From positions 124,001-188,000 of the forward strand of contig NZ_QUNI01000008.1 in assembly GCF_003385115.1 (NCBI RefSeq): 64,000 nt of DNA, written 5' to 3'. Position numbers and translations under genes: made by a program. The stretch's first letter is position 1. Every line of letters starts with the position of its first letter. The notes beneath the pieces are model-generated. The model made no database searches, was not told where the DNA came from, and worked only from the letters and a program-made list of their open reading frames with translations. This document shows, one piece after another, positions 1 through 9,039 of the stretch. This DNA is from Flavobacterium aquicola (GTDB taxonomy: Bacteria > Bacteroidota > Bacteroidia > Flavobacteriales > Flavobacteriaceae).

Positions 1-279
1 CAAATTGTGTTTTTTTAATATTGGCCAATCTTTAGGACCAACCAAATCAATTCCTGTAACTCCTATTTTTTTAGCTTCAGCACAAAGTGTTTCTATATCA
101 AAATCATTATAACACCAGCGGGCCACCGAATGATTAATTCTTCCTTTCAACATATTGGATTCTAATTTTAATTCCTCCTTAGGAAGAGCAAAAGCAGATA
201 AACCTGTTGGAATACCTAACGATACAGTTCCCGCAAGAATTCCTTTTATAGCTGTCCTTCTGTCAAAATTATCACTCAT
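1..279 (-). CDS. TIM-barrel sugar isomerase-like protein, Tat signal, partial
   Basis: The last gene of the left operon runs off the window, so only its first 93 codons are visible. It starts with a twin-arginine type leader (MSDNFDRRTAIKG followed by a hydrophobic stretch), which suggests export in folded form. The mature part then reads RWCYNDFDIETLCAEAKKIG and GIDLVGPKDW, the opening strand and helix of the hydroxypyruvate isomerase / xylose isomerase-like TIM-barrel family. It lies 19 bp downstream of the MFS transporter gene and belongs to the same operon. A role in rearranging or epimerising 3-keto sugars is inferred from context; substrate and full length cannot be judged here. Confidence 0.75.
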   Translation of the reverse strand, partial: MSDNFDRRTAIKGILAGTVSLGIPTGLSAFALPKEELKLESNMLKGRINHSVARWCYNDFDIETLCAEAKKIGVTGIDLVGPKDWPILKKHNL

Positions 280-298
280 CTTTTCCGTGTTTAAATCC

Positions 299-1528
299 TT
301 AAATTTCGTTTTGAGCTTTGTCTTTATCCTGAAACAAAAGAGCAAAAATCAAAAATACTGCAAAAGCAATTCCTGCAGGAATTATCCAAACCATCTGCCA
401 GTTTGTTGCTCCTTCAACAGTTTTAAAATTATCAGTAATCCAGCCTGCGACAGCAAAACCAATTAACATTCCGATGCCATAAGTTGCAAGAGTGATAAGT
501 CCCTGAGCCGCACTTTTATATTTGTCTCCCGCTTTTGAATTCGTATATATCTGGCCTGAAACAAAAAAGAAATCATAGCAGATTCCATGAAGAGCAATTC
601 CCAGAATGAGCATGAAACTCAAATCATCACCATTACCGTAAGCAAATAAAACGTAACGGATTGCCCAAGCAAGCATTCCTACCAAAATTGTTTTCTTAAA
701 TCCAAAACGGGCAAAAAATACAGGAATTAACAATAAGAATAATGCTTCGGATATTTGGCCGATTGCCATTTTGCCAGTTGGATTTTCTATACCAGCAGCT
801 GTCAAAAATGGGTGGGCATTTTGATAATAAAAGGCCAAAGGAATACAGATCAAGATTGATGAAATAAAAAATATAAAGAAATTTTTGTCTTTTAAAAGCT
901 TTAGAGCATCAAGTCCAATAATATCGCTGATCTTAATTTTTTCAGTACTAACTTTTGGCGGTGTTTTTGGCAGTGTAAAACTAAATAAGCCTAAAATAAA
1001 AGCTGCAATACCTGCCAAAAGAAAAGTATTTTTAAGCAATCCGCTGGAAACAGCTTCGACAGAATCCCAATGAAACAGAAAACTAATCGATAAACCTGCT
1101 AAAATCCAGCCGATAGTACCCCAGACTCTGATATTTGCAAATTCTTTTTCAGCATCTTTCATCTGATTGAATGCAACTGAATTTACCAAGGCCAATGTTG
1201 GCATATACAAGATCATGTAACTCAAAACGTAAGCATAAAACAGCCCTACATCTGATGACTGATACATTTGATACATTAAAAATGCGCCTGCCAAATGTAA
1301 AAGCCCTAAAATTTTCTCCGCATTAAAATAACGATCTGCAATCAAACCAATAATAAATGGGGCAATGATAGCTCCCCAGGATTGGGTAGAAAAAACTGCA
1401 GCTGTTTCTGAGCCGGTAGCTTTTAAATTGTTTCCTAGAAAAGTTCCGAGGGTAACAAACCATGCTCCCCAAATAAAAAATTCCAGAAACATCATTACAG
1501 ATAATTTAATTCGGATAGTTGTATTCAT
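299..1528 (-). CDS. MFS transporter of the nucleoside:H+ symporter (NupG-like) family
   Basis: A 409-residue integral membrane protein with about twelve hydrophobic segments. The start MNTTIRIKLSVMMFLEFFIW and the GTFLGNNL region are typical of the Nuc_H_symport branch of the major facilitator superfamily, which in Bacteroidetes often sits in sugar-use operons. It lies between the DUF1080 hydrolase gene and a TIM-barrel gene on the same strand. It probably brings the oxidised sugar or its cleavage product across the inner membrane. Family membership is clear; the substrate is an inference from neighbours, and nucleoside transport would be the alternative. Confidence 0.8.
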   Translation of the reverse strand: MNTTIRIKLSVMMFLEFFIWGAWFVTLGTFLGNNLKATGSETAAVFSTQSWGAIIAPFIIGLIADRYFNAEKILGLLHLAGAFLMYQMYQSSDVGLFYAYVLSYMILYMPTLALVNSVAFNQMKDAEKEFANIRVWGTIGWILAGLSISFLFHWDSVEAVSSGLLKNTFLLAGIAAFILGLFSFTLPKTPPKVSTEKIKISDIIGLDALKLLKDKNFFIFFISSILICIPLAFYYQNAHPFLTAAGIENPTGKMAIGQISEALFLLLIPVFFARFGFKKTILVGMLAWAIRYVLFAYGNGDDLSFMLILGIALHGICYDFFFVSGQIYTNSKAGDKYKSAAQGLITLATYGIGMLIGFAVAGWITDNFKTVEGATNWQMVWIIPAGIAFAVFLIFALLFQDKDKAQNEI

Positions 1529-1567
1529 ACAAAAAAAGTTGGTTTTGGTTAGTTAATTATAAATTTA

Positions 1568-2278
1568 TTATTTACAGCCGGTTGTAGTTTCCATTGTATT
1601 CCATTCTTTAATCACAATATTGCGATACCATACGTTATTACCGTGGTCCTGTAAAGCAATTTTCCCTTTTTTGAAAGTTCCAAAACCTGGCCAGCCAGCA
1701 AATTTGCTTCCTGCAACCAATGCTTTAAAATTATCATCCCAAAGTACTGTTTCAACAACAAGAACTCCGTTTAAAACTAAGGTAAGCTTACCATTTTTAG
1801 AAACAACTTCGGCAGTATTCCATTCTCCAACAGGTTTAACCGGTTCTGATTTACTTTGAATTAAATCATACAAATCACCAGCGCGGTGTTTGGTAATTTT
1901 TCCATCAGGATGGCCATCATTGTCCAAAACCTGCATTTCCAAACCAGTTTCATAAGTGTTTTTATATTTTTGAGGATTGTCATTTACATAAAAAATGATA
2001 CCGCTGTTTGCATTCGGAGCAACTTTCCACTCCACTTTTAAATGAAAGTTTTCATATTCAAGATCAGTTACTAAATCACCGCCTTGACCGTTTTTGGCAG
2101 CTTCAGGATCAAAGTGTAAAACACCATCTTCAACTTTCCAGCCAGCACTAGCAGTAGTTTTACCATAAGTATGCCAGCCAGTTGTAGTTTTTCCGTCAAA
2201 AATAGGTTTAAAGCCTTTTTGAGCCTGTAGTGTTTGAAATAAAGTAAATGCTAATACTGTTATAATAATCTTTTTCAT
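1568..2278 (-). CDS. DUF1080 family 3-keto-disaccharide hydrolase, exported
   Basis: A 236-residue protein with a Sec signal peptide (residues 1-19, ending LQAQ). The rest is one DUF1080 / 3-keto-disaccharide hydrolase domain of concanavalin-like fold: FKPIFDGKTTTGWHTYG near the start, NANSGIIFYV in the middle, the acidic ETGLEMQVLDNDGH segment, and a terminal KGKIALQDHGNNVWYRNI. The family removes the aglycone or second sugar from glycosides already oxidised at C3. It stands in one operon with the GMC dehydrogenase and cytochrome c that would carry out that oxidation. It should act in the periplasm. Confidence 0.88.
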   Translation of the reverse strand: MKKIIITVLAFTLFQTLQAQKGFKPIFDGKTTTGWHTYGKTTASAGWKVEDGVLHFDPEAAKNGQGGDLVTDLEYENFHLKVEWKVAPNANSGIIFYVNDNPQKYKNTYETGLEMQVLDNDGHPDGKITKHRAGDLYDLIQSKSEPVKPVGEWNTAEVVSKNGKLTLVLNGVLVVETVLWDDNFKALVAGSKFAGWPGFGTFKKGKIALQDHGNNVWYRNIVIKEWNTMETTTGCK

Positions 2279-2305
2279 GGTTTTAATATTTAATTTTAAT
2301 ATTCT

Positions 2306-3769
2306 TTAAAAACTTAGGTTTTTCCAACCTTCTCTATATTTTCGTTTGACAAATTGGTTAACATCATCCACATTGGTTACTTTCTTTGCATCATTATCCC
2401 AAAGTAATTTAACCGAACGGCCTGGATACACATCTTCGCCTAGATATTCCTTGTGTAAATCATATCCTCTTACTGCAAGATTTGCCATCAACAAAGCTTC
2501 TGTCAAAGGACCTGCTATTTCAAAAGGAGAACTCAGCTCTTTCTTGCCGTAACCAGCAATACAGCCTTCAATCCATTGTTTTTGATGGCCACCCGCGCCT
2601 CCGTTTACTCGGGGAAACTTTTCGGCTATTTTTAGATTTTCATTACGGCTCAAAGGCAATAATCTTGGATTTTCACTATAAGTATCACAAAGCATTTTCC
2701 CTTTGGTACCAATAAATAAAGTACCATTTCCTCCATCACCAAAAATTTCGTTTGCACCTAATTCATCTGGACGTTCTGGCTGAATACCGCCATCCATCCA
2801 ATGCATTTTGATATCGCCTTTCGTTTTATCAGTTTTTGGAAATGTTAATGTAACATGACTTGAAGGAGGGCAGCTTTCTGGGAAATATCCTCTTTTAAAC
2901 TCATCAATATAAATTGAACCAACACTGCATTGCACATCTTTGGCGTACTTTAAGTTCAAAACAGAAAACGGTGCTTCCATCAGATGGCATCCCATATCTC
3001 CCAATGCACCTGTTCCATAATCCCACCAGCCTCGCCAGTTAAAAGGTACTAATTTGTCTACATAGTTTTTATGCGGAGCAGTTCCCAGCCACAAATCCCA
3101 ATCTAACTCTTTAGGTATTTCAGTTTTTGCTGTAGACCAAGGAATTCCCTGTGGCCACACTGGTCTGTCTGTCCATGCATAAACAGTGTGCACATCACCA
3201 ATCAAATCGGCATCATACCACTCTTTCATAATTCGGGTACCATCATTAGACGATCCTTGATTTCCCATCTGAGTAACCACTTTATAACGAGAAGCAGCCT
3301 GAGTCAGCATGTGCGCTTCGTAAATATCATGTGCAATTGGCTTCTGCACATACACATGTTTTCCTAACTGCATAGCCGAAAAGGCCTGAATAGCATGATT
3401 ATGATCTGGAGTAGAAACAGAAACTGCATCAAAATTTTTATGCTCTTTGTCCAGCATTTCACGCCAGTCTTTATAAAACTTGGCTTTCGGCAGTGCCCTT
3501 ACGGCATCAGAGGCTCTTCGGGTATCGACATCGCATAAATAAGCAACATTTGCGAGACCGCTCTTTTCAAATGAACCAACATCAGATCTTCCTTTTCCGC
3601 CTACACCAATACTGGCAATTATTAGTCGGTCGCTAGGTGCTACAAATCCTTTTCCCATAACATGTCTGGGAATAATCATTAAACCGGCTGTCGCCAGCAC
3701 TCCTTTCTTTAGAAAATCCCTGCGGACAGTAGATTCTGGTTCTTTATTTTTATTTAGATCTTGATCCAT
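2306..3769 (-). CDS. Gfo/Idh/MocA family oxidoreductase with Tat signal
   Basis: A 487-residue NAD(P)-type oxidoreductase. Residues 15-40 form a twin-arginine leader (RRDFLKKGVLATAGLMIIP). The Rossmann part follows with ASIGVGGKGRSD and the family signature VSVSTPDHNHAIQAFSAMQL, then GKHVYVQKPIAHDIYEA, where EKP is normal and QKP is seen here. The C-terminal domain carries GALGDMGCHLMEAPF. Exported members usually carry a tightly bound cofactor. In this operon the likely job is reduction or isomerisation of 3-keto sugars outside the cytoplasm. The gene lies 7 bp downstream of the cytochrome c gene. Confidence 0.88.
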   Translation of the reverse strand: MDQDLNKNKEPESTVRRDFLKKGVLATAGLMIIPRHVMGKGFVAPSDRLIIASIGVGGKGRSDVGSFEKSGLANVAYLCDVDTRRASDAVRALPKAKFYKDWREMLDKEHKNFDAVSVSTPDHNHAIQAFSAMQLGKHVYVQKPIAHDIYEAHMLTQAASRYKVVTQMGNQGSSNDGTRIMKEWYDADLIGDVHTVYAWTDRPVWPQGIPWSTAKTEIPKELDWDLWLGTAPHKNYVDKLVPFNWRGWWDYGTGALGDMGCHLMEAPFSVLNLKYAKDVQCSVGSIYIDEFKRGYFPESCPPSSHVTLTFPKTDKTKGDIKMHWMDGGIQPERPDELGANEIFGDGGNGTLFIGTKGKMLCDTYSENPRLLPLSRNENLKIAEKFPRVNGGAGGHQKQWIEGCIAGYGKKELSSPFEIAGPLTEALLMANLAVRGYDLHKEYLGEDVYPGRSVKLLWDNDAKKVTNVDDVNQFVKRKYREGWKNLSF

Positions 3770-3776
3770 AAATAGT

Positions 3777-4142
3777 TTATTTATTCAACGATAGGATGTA
3801 TTTAGCAATTTTTTTAGCATCGTCTTTTTTTAATGCAGTATGAGCTGCCATAGGAATTGCTCCCCAAACTCCAGAACCTCCTTTGATAATTTTATCAGAT
3901 AAATAATTGATGTTTTTATCATTCGCAGGGTATTTTTTTGCGATATCTAAATAGGAGGGACCAATTACTTTTTTATCTATTTTGTGGCAAGTCGCACAAT
4001 CTAGTTTTGCCATTATTTTTTCTCCATCAGAAGACTGCACTTCATCTTTGCCGTGACTGTATTTTACCGGAATTGATTCATATTTTGAAAAAGAGCTTAA
4101 ACCGCCCAGAATTACTATTGCTGCTAAAATTTTAATTTTCAT
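3777..4142 (-). CDS. Small periplasmic cytochrome c (class I)
   Basis: A 121-residue protein with an N-terminal signal peptide and one heme c site, CATCH, at about residues 50-54, followed by KVIGPSYLDIAKKYP. A methionine ligand is present in WGAIPMAAH. The size and motif order fit class I c-type cytochromes. It is encoded between the TIM-barrel gene and the Tat-exported oxidoreductase, in the same operon as the GMC dehydrogenase. It most likely takes electrons from the dehydrogenase FAD and passes them to the respiratory chain, as in known glucoside 3-dehydrogenase and gluconate dehydrogenase complexes. Confidence 0.9.
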   Translation of the reverse strand: MKIKILAAIVILGGLSSFSKYESIPVKYSHGKDEVQSSDGEKIMAKLDCATCHKIDKKVIGPSYLDIAKKYPANDKNINYLSDKIIKGGSGVWGAIPMAAHTALKKDDAKKIAKYILSLNK

Positions 4143-4162
4143 TTTTTATTATTTACGTATTT

Positions 4163-5215
4163 TTAAATTCCTAAATTTTTCCTGTTAAGCTGCGAATTAG
4201 TTTCTACCGCTACAAAATCGTCAAAAGCTTTATCTGTCACTTTGATAATGTGTTTTTTTATAAACTCAGCTCCTTCGCGAGCACCGTCTTCTTGATTTTT
4301 CAAACAGCATTCCCATTCCATTACCGCCCAGCCTTTGTAATCATATTGCGCTAATTTGCTGAAAATGGTTTTAAAATCTATTTGACCATCGCCAGGCGAG
4401 CGATAGCGCCCCGCACGGTTTATCCAGCTTTGATAACCTCCAAAAGTTCCTTGTTTTCCTGTTGGATTAAATTCGGCATCTTTAACATGAAAAGCTTTAA
4501 TTCGTTCATGATAAAAATCGATATACTGAATATAATCCAATTGCTGCAGTACAAAATGTGAAGGATCATAAAGTATGCAGGCTCTCTGATGATTATTTAC
4601 TGCTTTGAGAAACATTTCGTAAGTTTCGCCATCAAATAAATCTTCACCTGGATGGATTTCATAGCAGACATCCACACCGTTTTTATCAAATTCATTAAGG
4701 ATAGGTAACCAGCGATTTGCTAATTCCTTGAATCCCTCTTCGATTAAGCCTGGCGGACGCTGTGGCCAAGGATGAAAATACTGCCACAATAACGAACCGC
4801 TAAAAGTAGCATGTGCATTAAGCCCTAAATTTTGAGAAGCTTTTGCGGCATAATGCAATTGCTGTACTGCCCATTCTTGTCTTGCTTTTGGGTTTCCGCG
4901 CAAAGCCTGTGGTGCAAATCCATCAAAAAAATCATCATATGCAGGATGAACAGCAACCAGCTGACCTTGCAAATGAGTAGAGAGTTCAGATATTTTTAAT
5001 CCGTACGAGCCCACAATTCCTGTAAGTTCATCAGCATATGTTTTGCTTTCAGCTGCTTTTTTTAAATCAATAAATCGGGAATCCAGAGTTGGTATTTGTA
5101 TTCCTTTAAAATCCAGACTAGCTGCCCATTGGCAAATTCCTTCCAAAGAATTAAAAGGCGCTTCATCAGATATAAATTGTGCCAAAAAAACGGCAGGTCC
5201 TTGCATTGTGGTCAT
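4163..5215 (-). CDS. Sugar phosphate isomerase/epimerase family TIM-barrel protein
   Basis: A 350-residue cytoplasmic protein of the AP endonuclease 2 / xylose isomerase-like TIM-barrel superfamily. Metal-binding positions are visible as YEIHPGED (Glu and His), CILYDPSHFV (Asp and His), KAFHVKDAEF and WAVMEWECCL (Glu). It has no signal peptide. It is 11 bp from the next Gfo/Idh/MocA gene, so the two are probably co-transcribed and act on the same sugar. Proteins of this type are regular members of 3-keto-glucoside gene clusters. The precise isomerisation cannot be told from sequence. Confidence 0.85.
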   Translation of the reverse strand: MTTMQGPAVFLAQFISDEAPFNSLEGICQWAASLDFKGIQIPTLDSRFIDLKKAAESKTYADELTGIVGSYGLKISELSTHLQGQLVAVHPAYDDFFDGFAPQALRGNPKARQEWAVQQLHYAAKASQNLGLNAHATFSGSLLWQYFHPWPQRPPGLIEEGFKELANRWLPILNEFDKNGVDVCYEIHPGEDLFDGETYEMFLKAVNNHQRACILYDPSHFVLQQLDYIQYIDFYHERIKAFHVKDAEFNPTGKQGTFGGYQSWINRAGRYRSPGDGQIDFKTIFSKLAQYDYKGWAVMEWECCLKNQEDGAREGAEFIKKHIIKVTDKAFDDFVAVETNSQLNRKNLGI

Positions 5216-5225
5216 TTGATTCTAT

Positions 5226-6380
5226 TTAGATTTTAAATTCAGTCCATTTTTGAGATGATTTTCCGGAGGCGATTACATTTTCTATAAAAGCCATTCCTCG
5301 AACACCATCTTTTACTGTTGGAAAATCAAGCATTTCAGCTGTTGGTTCTTTACCTTCTAATTTTGACTGCAAAGTCAAAGCGAAGTTTTTATATAAATTC
5401 CCAAAAGCTTCCAAATATCCTTCTGGGTGTCCGCTTGGAGTTCGGGTATTAAAAGCAGCAATTGTTGATAAATATCCGTTTCCGGTTCGGTACAATTGAG
5501 CAGGGGAGTCCAGCCATTTTACAGTTAAAGTATTTGGTTCCATCTGATGCCATTCTAAACCGCCTTTTTCTCCATACACTTTAATTTTTAAGCTGTTTTC
5601 TTCACCGGCTGCTATTTGGCTGGCTACCAAAATTCCGTTGGCGCCATTATTAAATTTAAGGAGAACATTTCCATCATCATCCAGTCTTCTATTATCAACC
5701 ACTGTATTAATATCAGCGCAAAGCTGTGTTATTTTTAATCCTGAGATATATTCTGCCAAATGTGCCGCGTGAGTTCCAATATCTCCCATACAGCCACTAA
5801 TCCCGCTTTTGGATGGATCGGTTCTCCAAGCAGCCTGTTTGTTTCCTCCATTTTCAAAGTCAGTACTCAGCCAGCCCTGCGGATATTCAACCATTATTTT
5901 CCGAATGTTTCCAAAATGATTTTCGGCGACCATATTCCTTGCCTGTTTAACCATTGGATAGCCGGCGTAAGTGTGTGTCAGGCAAAGATAAAGCCCTGTC
6001 TCTTCCACTTTTTCTTCTAATAATTTGGCTTCCGCCAAAGTCAAAGTCATCGGCTTGTCCAGAACCACATTAAAACCATTCTCCAATGCTAACATGGCAG
6101 GAGCAAAATGGGCATGATTTGGAGTAACTATCGAAACGAAATCCATTCTCTCGTTTTGAGGCAATTTTGCTTCTGTCTCGATCATTTGAGTATAGGATTG
6201 ATAACATTTATCCTGAGACAAACCTAATTCTTTACCAGATTCAAGGGAAAAAGCAGGATTGGAACTAAAAGCACCGCAATGCAGTTCGATTAATCCGTCC
6301 ATGTTTGCTGCAATGCGGTGAACTGCTCCGATAAAAGCATTTTTGCCACCGCCAATCATTCCCATTTTTAATTTTCTCAT
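5226..6380 (-). CDS. Gfo/Idh/MocA family oxidoreductase, cytoplasmic
   Basis: A 384-residue oxidoreductase without a leader. The N terminus KMGMIGGGKNAFIGAVHR is a Rossmann nucleotide-binding loop. The family signature follows as VSIVTPNHAHFAPAMLALE, then NVVLDKPMTLTLAEA, where DKP replaces EKP. The GCMGDIGTHAAHLAEYI segment supplies the conserved Asp and His of the active site. It probably reduces a 3-keto sugar back to a hexose with NAD(P)H, the closing step of the pathway inside the cell. It lies between the TIM-barrel gene and the GMC dehydrogenase gene. Confidence 0.88.
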   Translation of the reverse strand: MRKLKMGMIGGGKNAFIGAVHRIAANMDGLIELHCGAFSSNPAFSLESGKELGLSQDKCYQSYTQMIETEAKLPQNERMDFVSIVTPNHAHFAPAMLALENGFNVVLDKPMTLTLAEAKLLEEKVEETGLYLCLTHTYAGYPMVKQARNMVAENHFGNIRKIMVEYPQGWLSTDFENGGNKQAAWRTDPSKSGISGCMGDIGTHAAHLAEYISGLKITQLCADINTVVDNRRLDDDGNVLLKFNNGANGILVASQIAAGEENSLKIKVYGEKGGLEWHQMEPNTLTVKWLDSPAQLYRTGNGYLSTIAAFNTRTPSGHPEGYLEAFGNLYKNFALTLQSKLEGKEPTAEMLDFPTVKDGVRGMAFIENVIASGKSSQKWTEFKI

Positions 6381-6399
6381 AATTAAATAGTCCTAAACT

Positions 6400-8103
6400 C
6401 TATATATTTTTTTTCTTTAATTCTTTTACAGCGTAATCCACAGCTCTAGCAGTTAAGGCCATATATGTCAGTGAAGGATTTTGGCAGGCACTCGAAGGCA
6501 TACAGGAACCATCAGTAACAAAAACATTGCTTACTTCGTGCATTTGGTTCCACTTGTTTAATACTGATTCTTTTGGATCATTCCCCATACGGGCAGTTCC
6601 CATTTCGTGAATTGTCATTCCCGGATAACAGCCGTTGTCGTAAGCTTTTACATTCTTGACACCAGCAGCTTCAAGCATTTCGGCAGCGTCATACATCATG
6701 TCCTCACGCATTTTTGCTTCATTCTCTTTGTATTCGCAGTCGATTGCAAGTACAGGCTGTCCCCATTTATCTTTTTTAGAATGATCTATATATACTTTAT
6801 TTTCGAAATAAGGAAGCATTTCTCCAAAACCGCCAAGTCCCATTGTCCATGATTCTGCCGGTCTTGATAAAATTTCTTTGAAATCTCCTCCAAAATCCAA
6901 TTCGGCAACCTCTTTATGCCAGTTTCCTCTGCTTGCTGCACCCTGATATCCAAAACCACGCAAATAATCACGTTTATCCTCTTTAAAATTTTGATATCTT
7001 GGGATGTAAATACCATTGGCTCTGCGTCCATAAGTATATTTGTCTTCAAAACCTTCAACAGTTCCTTCTGCGCCGCATCTAAAATGATGATCCATCAAAT
7101 TGTGTCCAAGCTGTCCGCTGCCGTTACCTAAACCATTGGGATGAGCTTCAGAAGTTGAATTCAATAAAACAAAAGTGGAGCCCAGCGTCGATCCATTTAC
7201 AAAAACAATTTTAGCATAAAACTCCATGCTTTCATTTGTTTGAGAATCAATAACCATAACACCTTTGGCCTTTTTCGTTTCTTTATCATAAATAATATGA
7301 TTGACAATCGAGTAGGGGCGCACGGTTAATTTTTTAGTAGCCATTGCCGCTGGCAGAGTTGAAGATTGCGTACTGAAATAAGCTCCAAAAGGACATCCTC
7401 GGCTGCATAAATTTCTATATTGACAGCTTCCTCTTCCTAAATGAGGCACAGTTAAATTTGCCGTACGGCCAATAGTCATTATTCTGGATTTATTATAGTG
7501 CTTTTCGATGCGGTCTTTCACTGATTTTTCAACGCAGTTCATATCCATCGGAGGCAAAAACTGACCATCTGGCAATAGAGGCCAATTTTCATTCTGACCG
7601 CTGATGCCTGCAAATTTCTCAACATAATCATACCACGGTGCAATATCTTTATAACGGATTGGCCAGTCATTCCCATGACCGTCTTTTATATTATCTTCAA
7701 AATTAAGATCACTAAAACGATAACTCTGGCGTCCCCACATCAAAGATTTTCCACCCACATGGAAACCTCTGTACCAGTCAAAACGCTTATCTTCGGTATA
7801 AGGGCATTCTAAGTCGTTTACCCACCATTTTTCATTTGCCTGCTGGTATGGATAATCTCTGGTCTGCACCGGGTGAGTTCGCTTTTGTTCTTCGGTCATT
7901 TTTCCGCAATAAGCTATTTCCCAAGGAGCTTTCATCGCCGAATCATAATCTTTTATATGTTCTATATTTTCACCACGCTCCAGCATCAGGACTTTCAACC
8001 CTTTTTGTGTTAATTCTTTGGCTGCCCATCCGCCGCTTATTCCCGAACCTATTACAATTGCGTCATAGGTATTTTGCTTTTTTAAGTCGGTATTTATATT
8101 CAC
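6400..8103 (-). CDS. GMC-family FAD dehydrogenase, glucoside 3-dehydrogenase-type large subunit
   Basis: A 567-residue glucose-methanol-choline oxidoreductase. The FAD dinucleotide site is VIGSGISGGWAAKELTQKG near residue 20, followed by VLMLERGE. A Cys-rich piece (CQYRNLCSRGCPFGAY) is typical of the subgroup with gluconate 2-dehydrogenase and glucoside 3-dehydrogenase. The C-terminal region has MGTARMG and CQNPSLTYMALTARA, with the catalytic His/Asn area. The protein has no signal of its own; the small subunit gene just upstream carries a Tat-like leader, so hitchhiking export is likely. The predicted reaction is oxidation of the C3 hydroxyl of glycosides. Confidence 0.87.
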   Translation of the reverse strand: MNINTDLKKQNTYDAIVIGSGISGGWAAKELTQKGLKVLMLERGENIEHIKDYDSAMKAPWEIAYCGKMTEEQKRTHPVQTRDYPYQQANEKWWVNDLECPYTEDKRFDWYRGFHVGGKSLMWGRQSYRFSDLNFEDNIKDGHGNDWPIRYKDIAPWYDYVEKFAGISGQNENWPLLPDGQFLPPMDMNCVEKSVKDRIEKHYNKSRIMTIGRTANLTVPHLGRGSCQYRNLCSRGCPFGAYFSTQSSTLPAAMATKKLTVRPYSIVNHIIYDKETKKAKGVMVIDSQTNESMEFYAKIVFVNGSTLGSTFVLLNSTSEAHPNGLGNGSGQLGHNLMDHHFRCGAEGTVEGFEDKYTYGRRANGIYIPRYQNFKEDKRDYLRGFGYQGAASRGNWHKEVAELDFGGDFKEILSRPAESWTMGLGGFGEMLPYFENKVYIDHSKKDKWGQPVLAIDCEYKENEAKMREDMMYDAAEMLEAAGVKNVKAYDNGCYPGMTIHEMGTARMGNDPKESVLNKWNQMHEVSNVFVTDGSCMPSSACQNPSLTYMALTARAVDYAVKELKKKNI

Positions 8104-8150
8104 AAGTCGCTTTTTAACAATTAATAAAATAATTTTAAATACTTAAACAT

Positions 8151-8711
8151 TTATGTTGCCCAAGCTTTCTGTCCAGGAATGTAGTCTGCATTTCCATCAT
8201 ATTTACCTGGAATTGGCAAATATTCTCTTGCCATCGTACAGCCAATCTCTGAAGAGAAATAACCTAATATTGTCAAATCTCTGGCAATCAAAAAGAAAGA
8301 AGGCTCGTGATTATTATTGATTGATTGCTGTGTTAAGTCATTCATAAGCTGTTTTTTTTCCTCATCATTTAAACTTAAAAATTCTTTATTAAATTTAGTC
8401 TTAGACAGAATTAACATATTATCAAAACCTTTTTTAAAAACAGCTTGAAGATTTGCCGGATAACAATCTTTTATAATTAAAGGAATCAATGCACCAACTC
8501 CCGCGGCTTTTGCACCCGGAGATTTTGCTGTTGTGGGTAAAATAATTTCGGAATATTCAGCTAAGATTTCTTCATCGGTGGCAGTATATAAATAGATATT
8601 CTTCTCCGGTTCAAATACTGTAAAACTTTCAAATAAAACTCCCATTGTGGTCGCAGAAATCGCTCCCCCCATTAAAAAGGCAATTTTTTTTAGTGCTTCT
8701 CGTCTTTCCAT
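8151..8711 (-). CDS. Gluconate 2-dehydrogenase subunit 3 family protein (small subunit of the GMC dehydrogenase)
   Basis: A 186-residue protein, first gene of the operon. It begins MERREALKK followed by a hydrophobic stretch, a twin-arginine type leader. The domain fits gluconate 2-dehydrogenase subunit 3: EEILAEYSEIILPTT and AKAAGVGALIPLIIKDCY, with a late ARDLTILGYFSSEIG segment. The family acts as a hitchhiker or chaperone subunit that carries the cofactor-loaded GMC subunit through the Tat pore. The GMC gene follows after 47 bp. Confidence 0.85.
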   Translation of the reverse strand: MERREALKKIAFLMGGAISATTMGVLFESFTVFEPEKNIYLYTATDEEILAEYSEIILPTTAKSPGAKAAGVGALIPLIIKDCYPANLQAVFKKGFDNMLILSKTKFNKEFLSLNDEEKKQLMNDLTQQSINNNHEPSFFLIARDLTILGYFSSEIGCTMAREYLPIPGKYDGNADYIPGQKAWAT

Positions 8712-8730
8712 TTGCTAAATATTAAAAATA

Positions 8731-8738
8731 TAAAGGTA
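8731..8738 (-). promoter_or_regulatory. Possible -7 box of the 3-keto-glycoside operon
   Basis: On the minus strand TACCTTTA lies 20 bp before the first codon of the operon. It matches the Bacteroidetes -7 box TAnnTTTG in all but the last base. No good -33 TTG element is seen at the usual distance. Confidence 0.35.
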
Positions 8739-8848
8739 TTAACTGCCGATAATTAAATTATTCATTGAATTACAATAATAATCAAAAAACCAACATATTT
8801 CCCTTTTAAAAGTTAATAAATTATCAAATATTAATAATTCGCAACTAA

Positions 8849-8860
8849 TAAAACGTTTTA
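8849..8860. promoter_or_regulatory. Perfect 12-bp palindrome, LacI-type operator candidate
   Basis: TAAAACGTTTTA is a perfect palindrome with a central CG, the usual design of LacI/GalR-family operators. It lies in the 328-bp gap before the operon, 138 bp upstream of its first codon. Two bases further out on each side (A/T, then T/A after one mismatch) also pair. The rest of the gap (8712-9039) is AT-rich with no other clear feature. No regulator gene is in the window. Confidence 0.45.
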
Positions 8861-9039
8861 GTATATATTTTAAAATCAAATTACGGCATTTAATAAAGAT
8901 GCAGAAGAATAACGCAAAATTTTAAGATATTTTTTTTTACTGCAACACAGTAAAGAAGGGTTTTGTGAAATAAAAACCTGTTAATTATATGATAAAAAAT
9001 TTATAAAAACTGTCATTGGGACTAAATAGAGATTATTTT

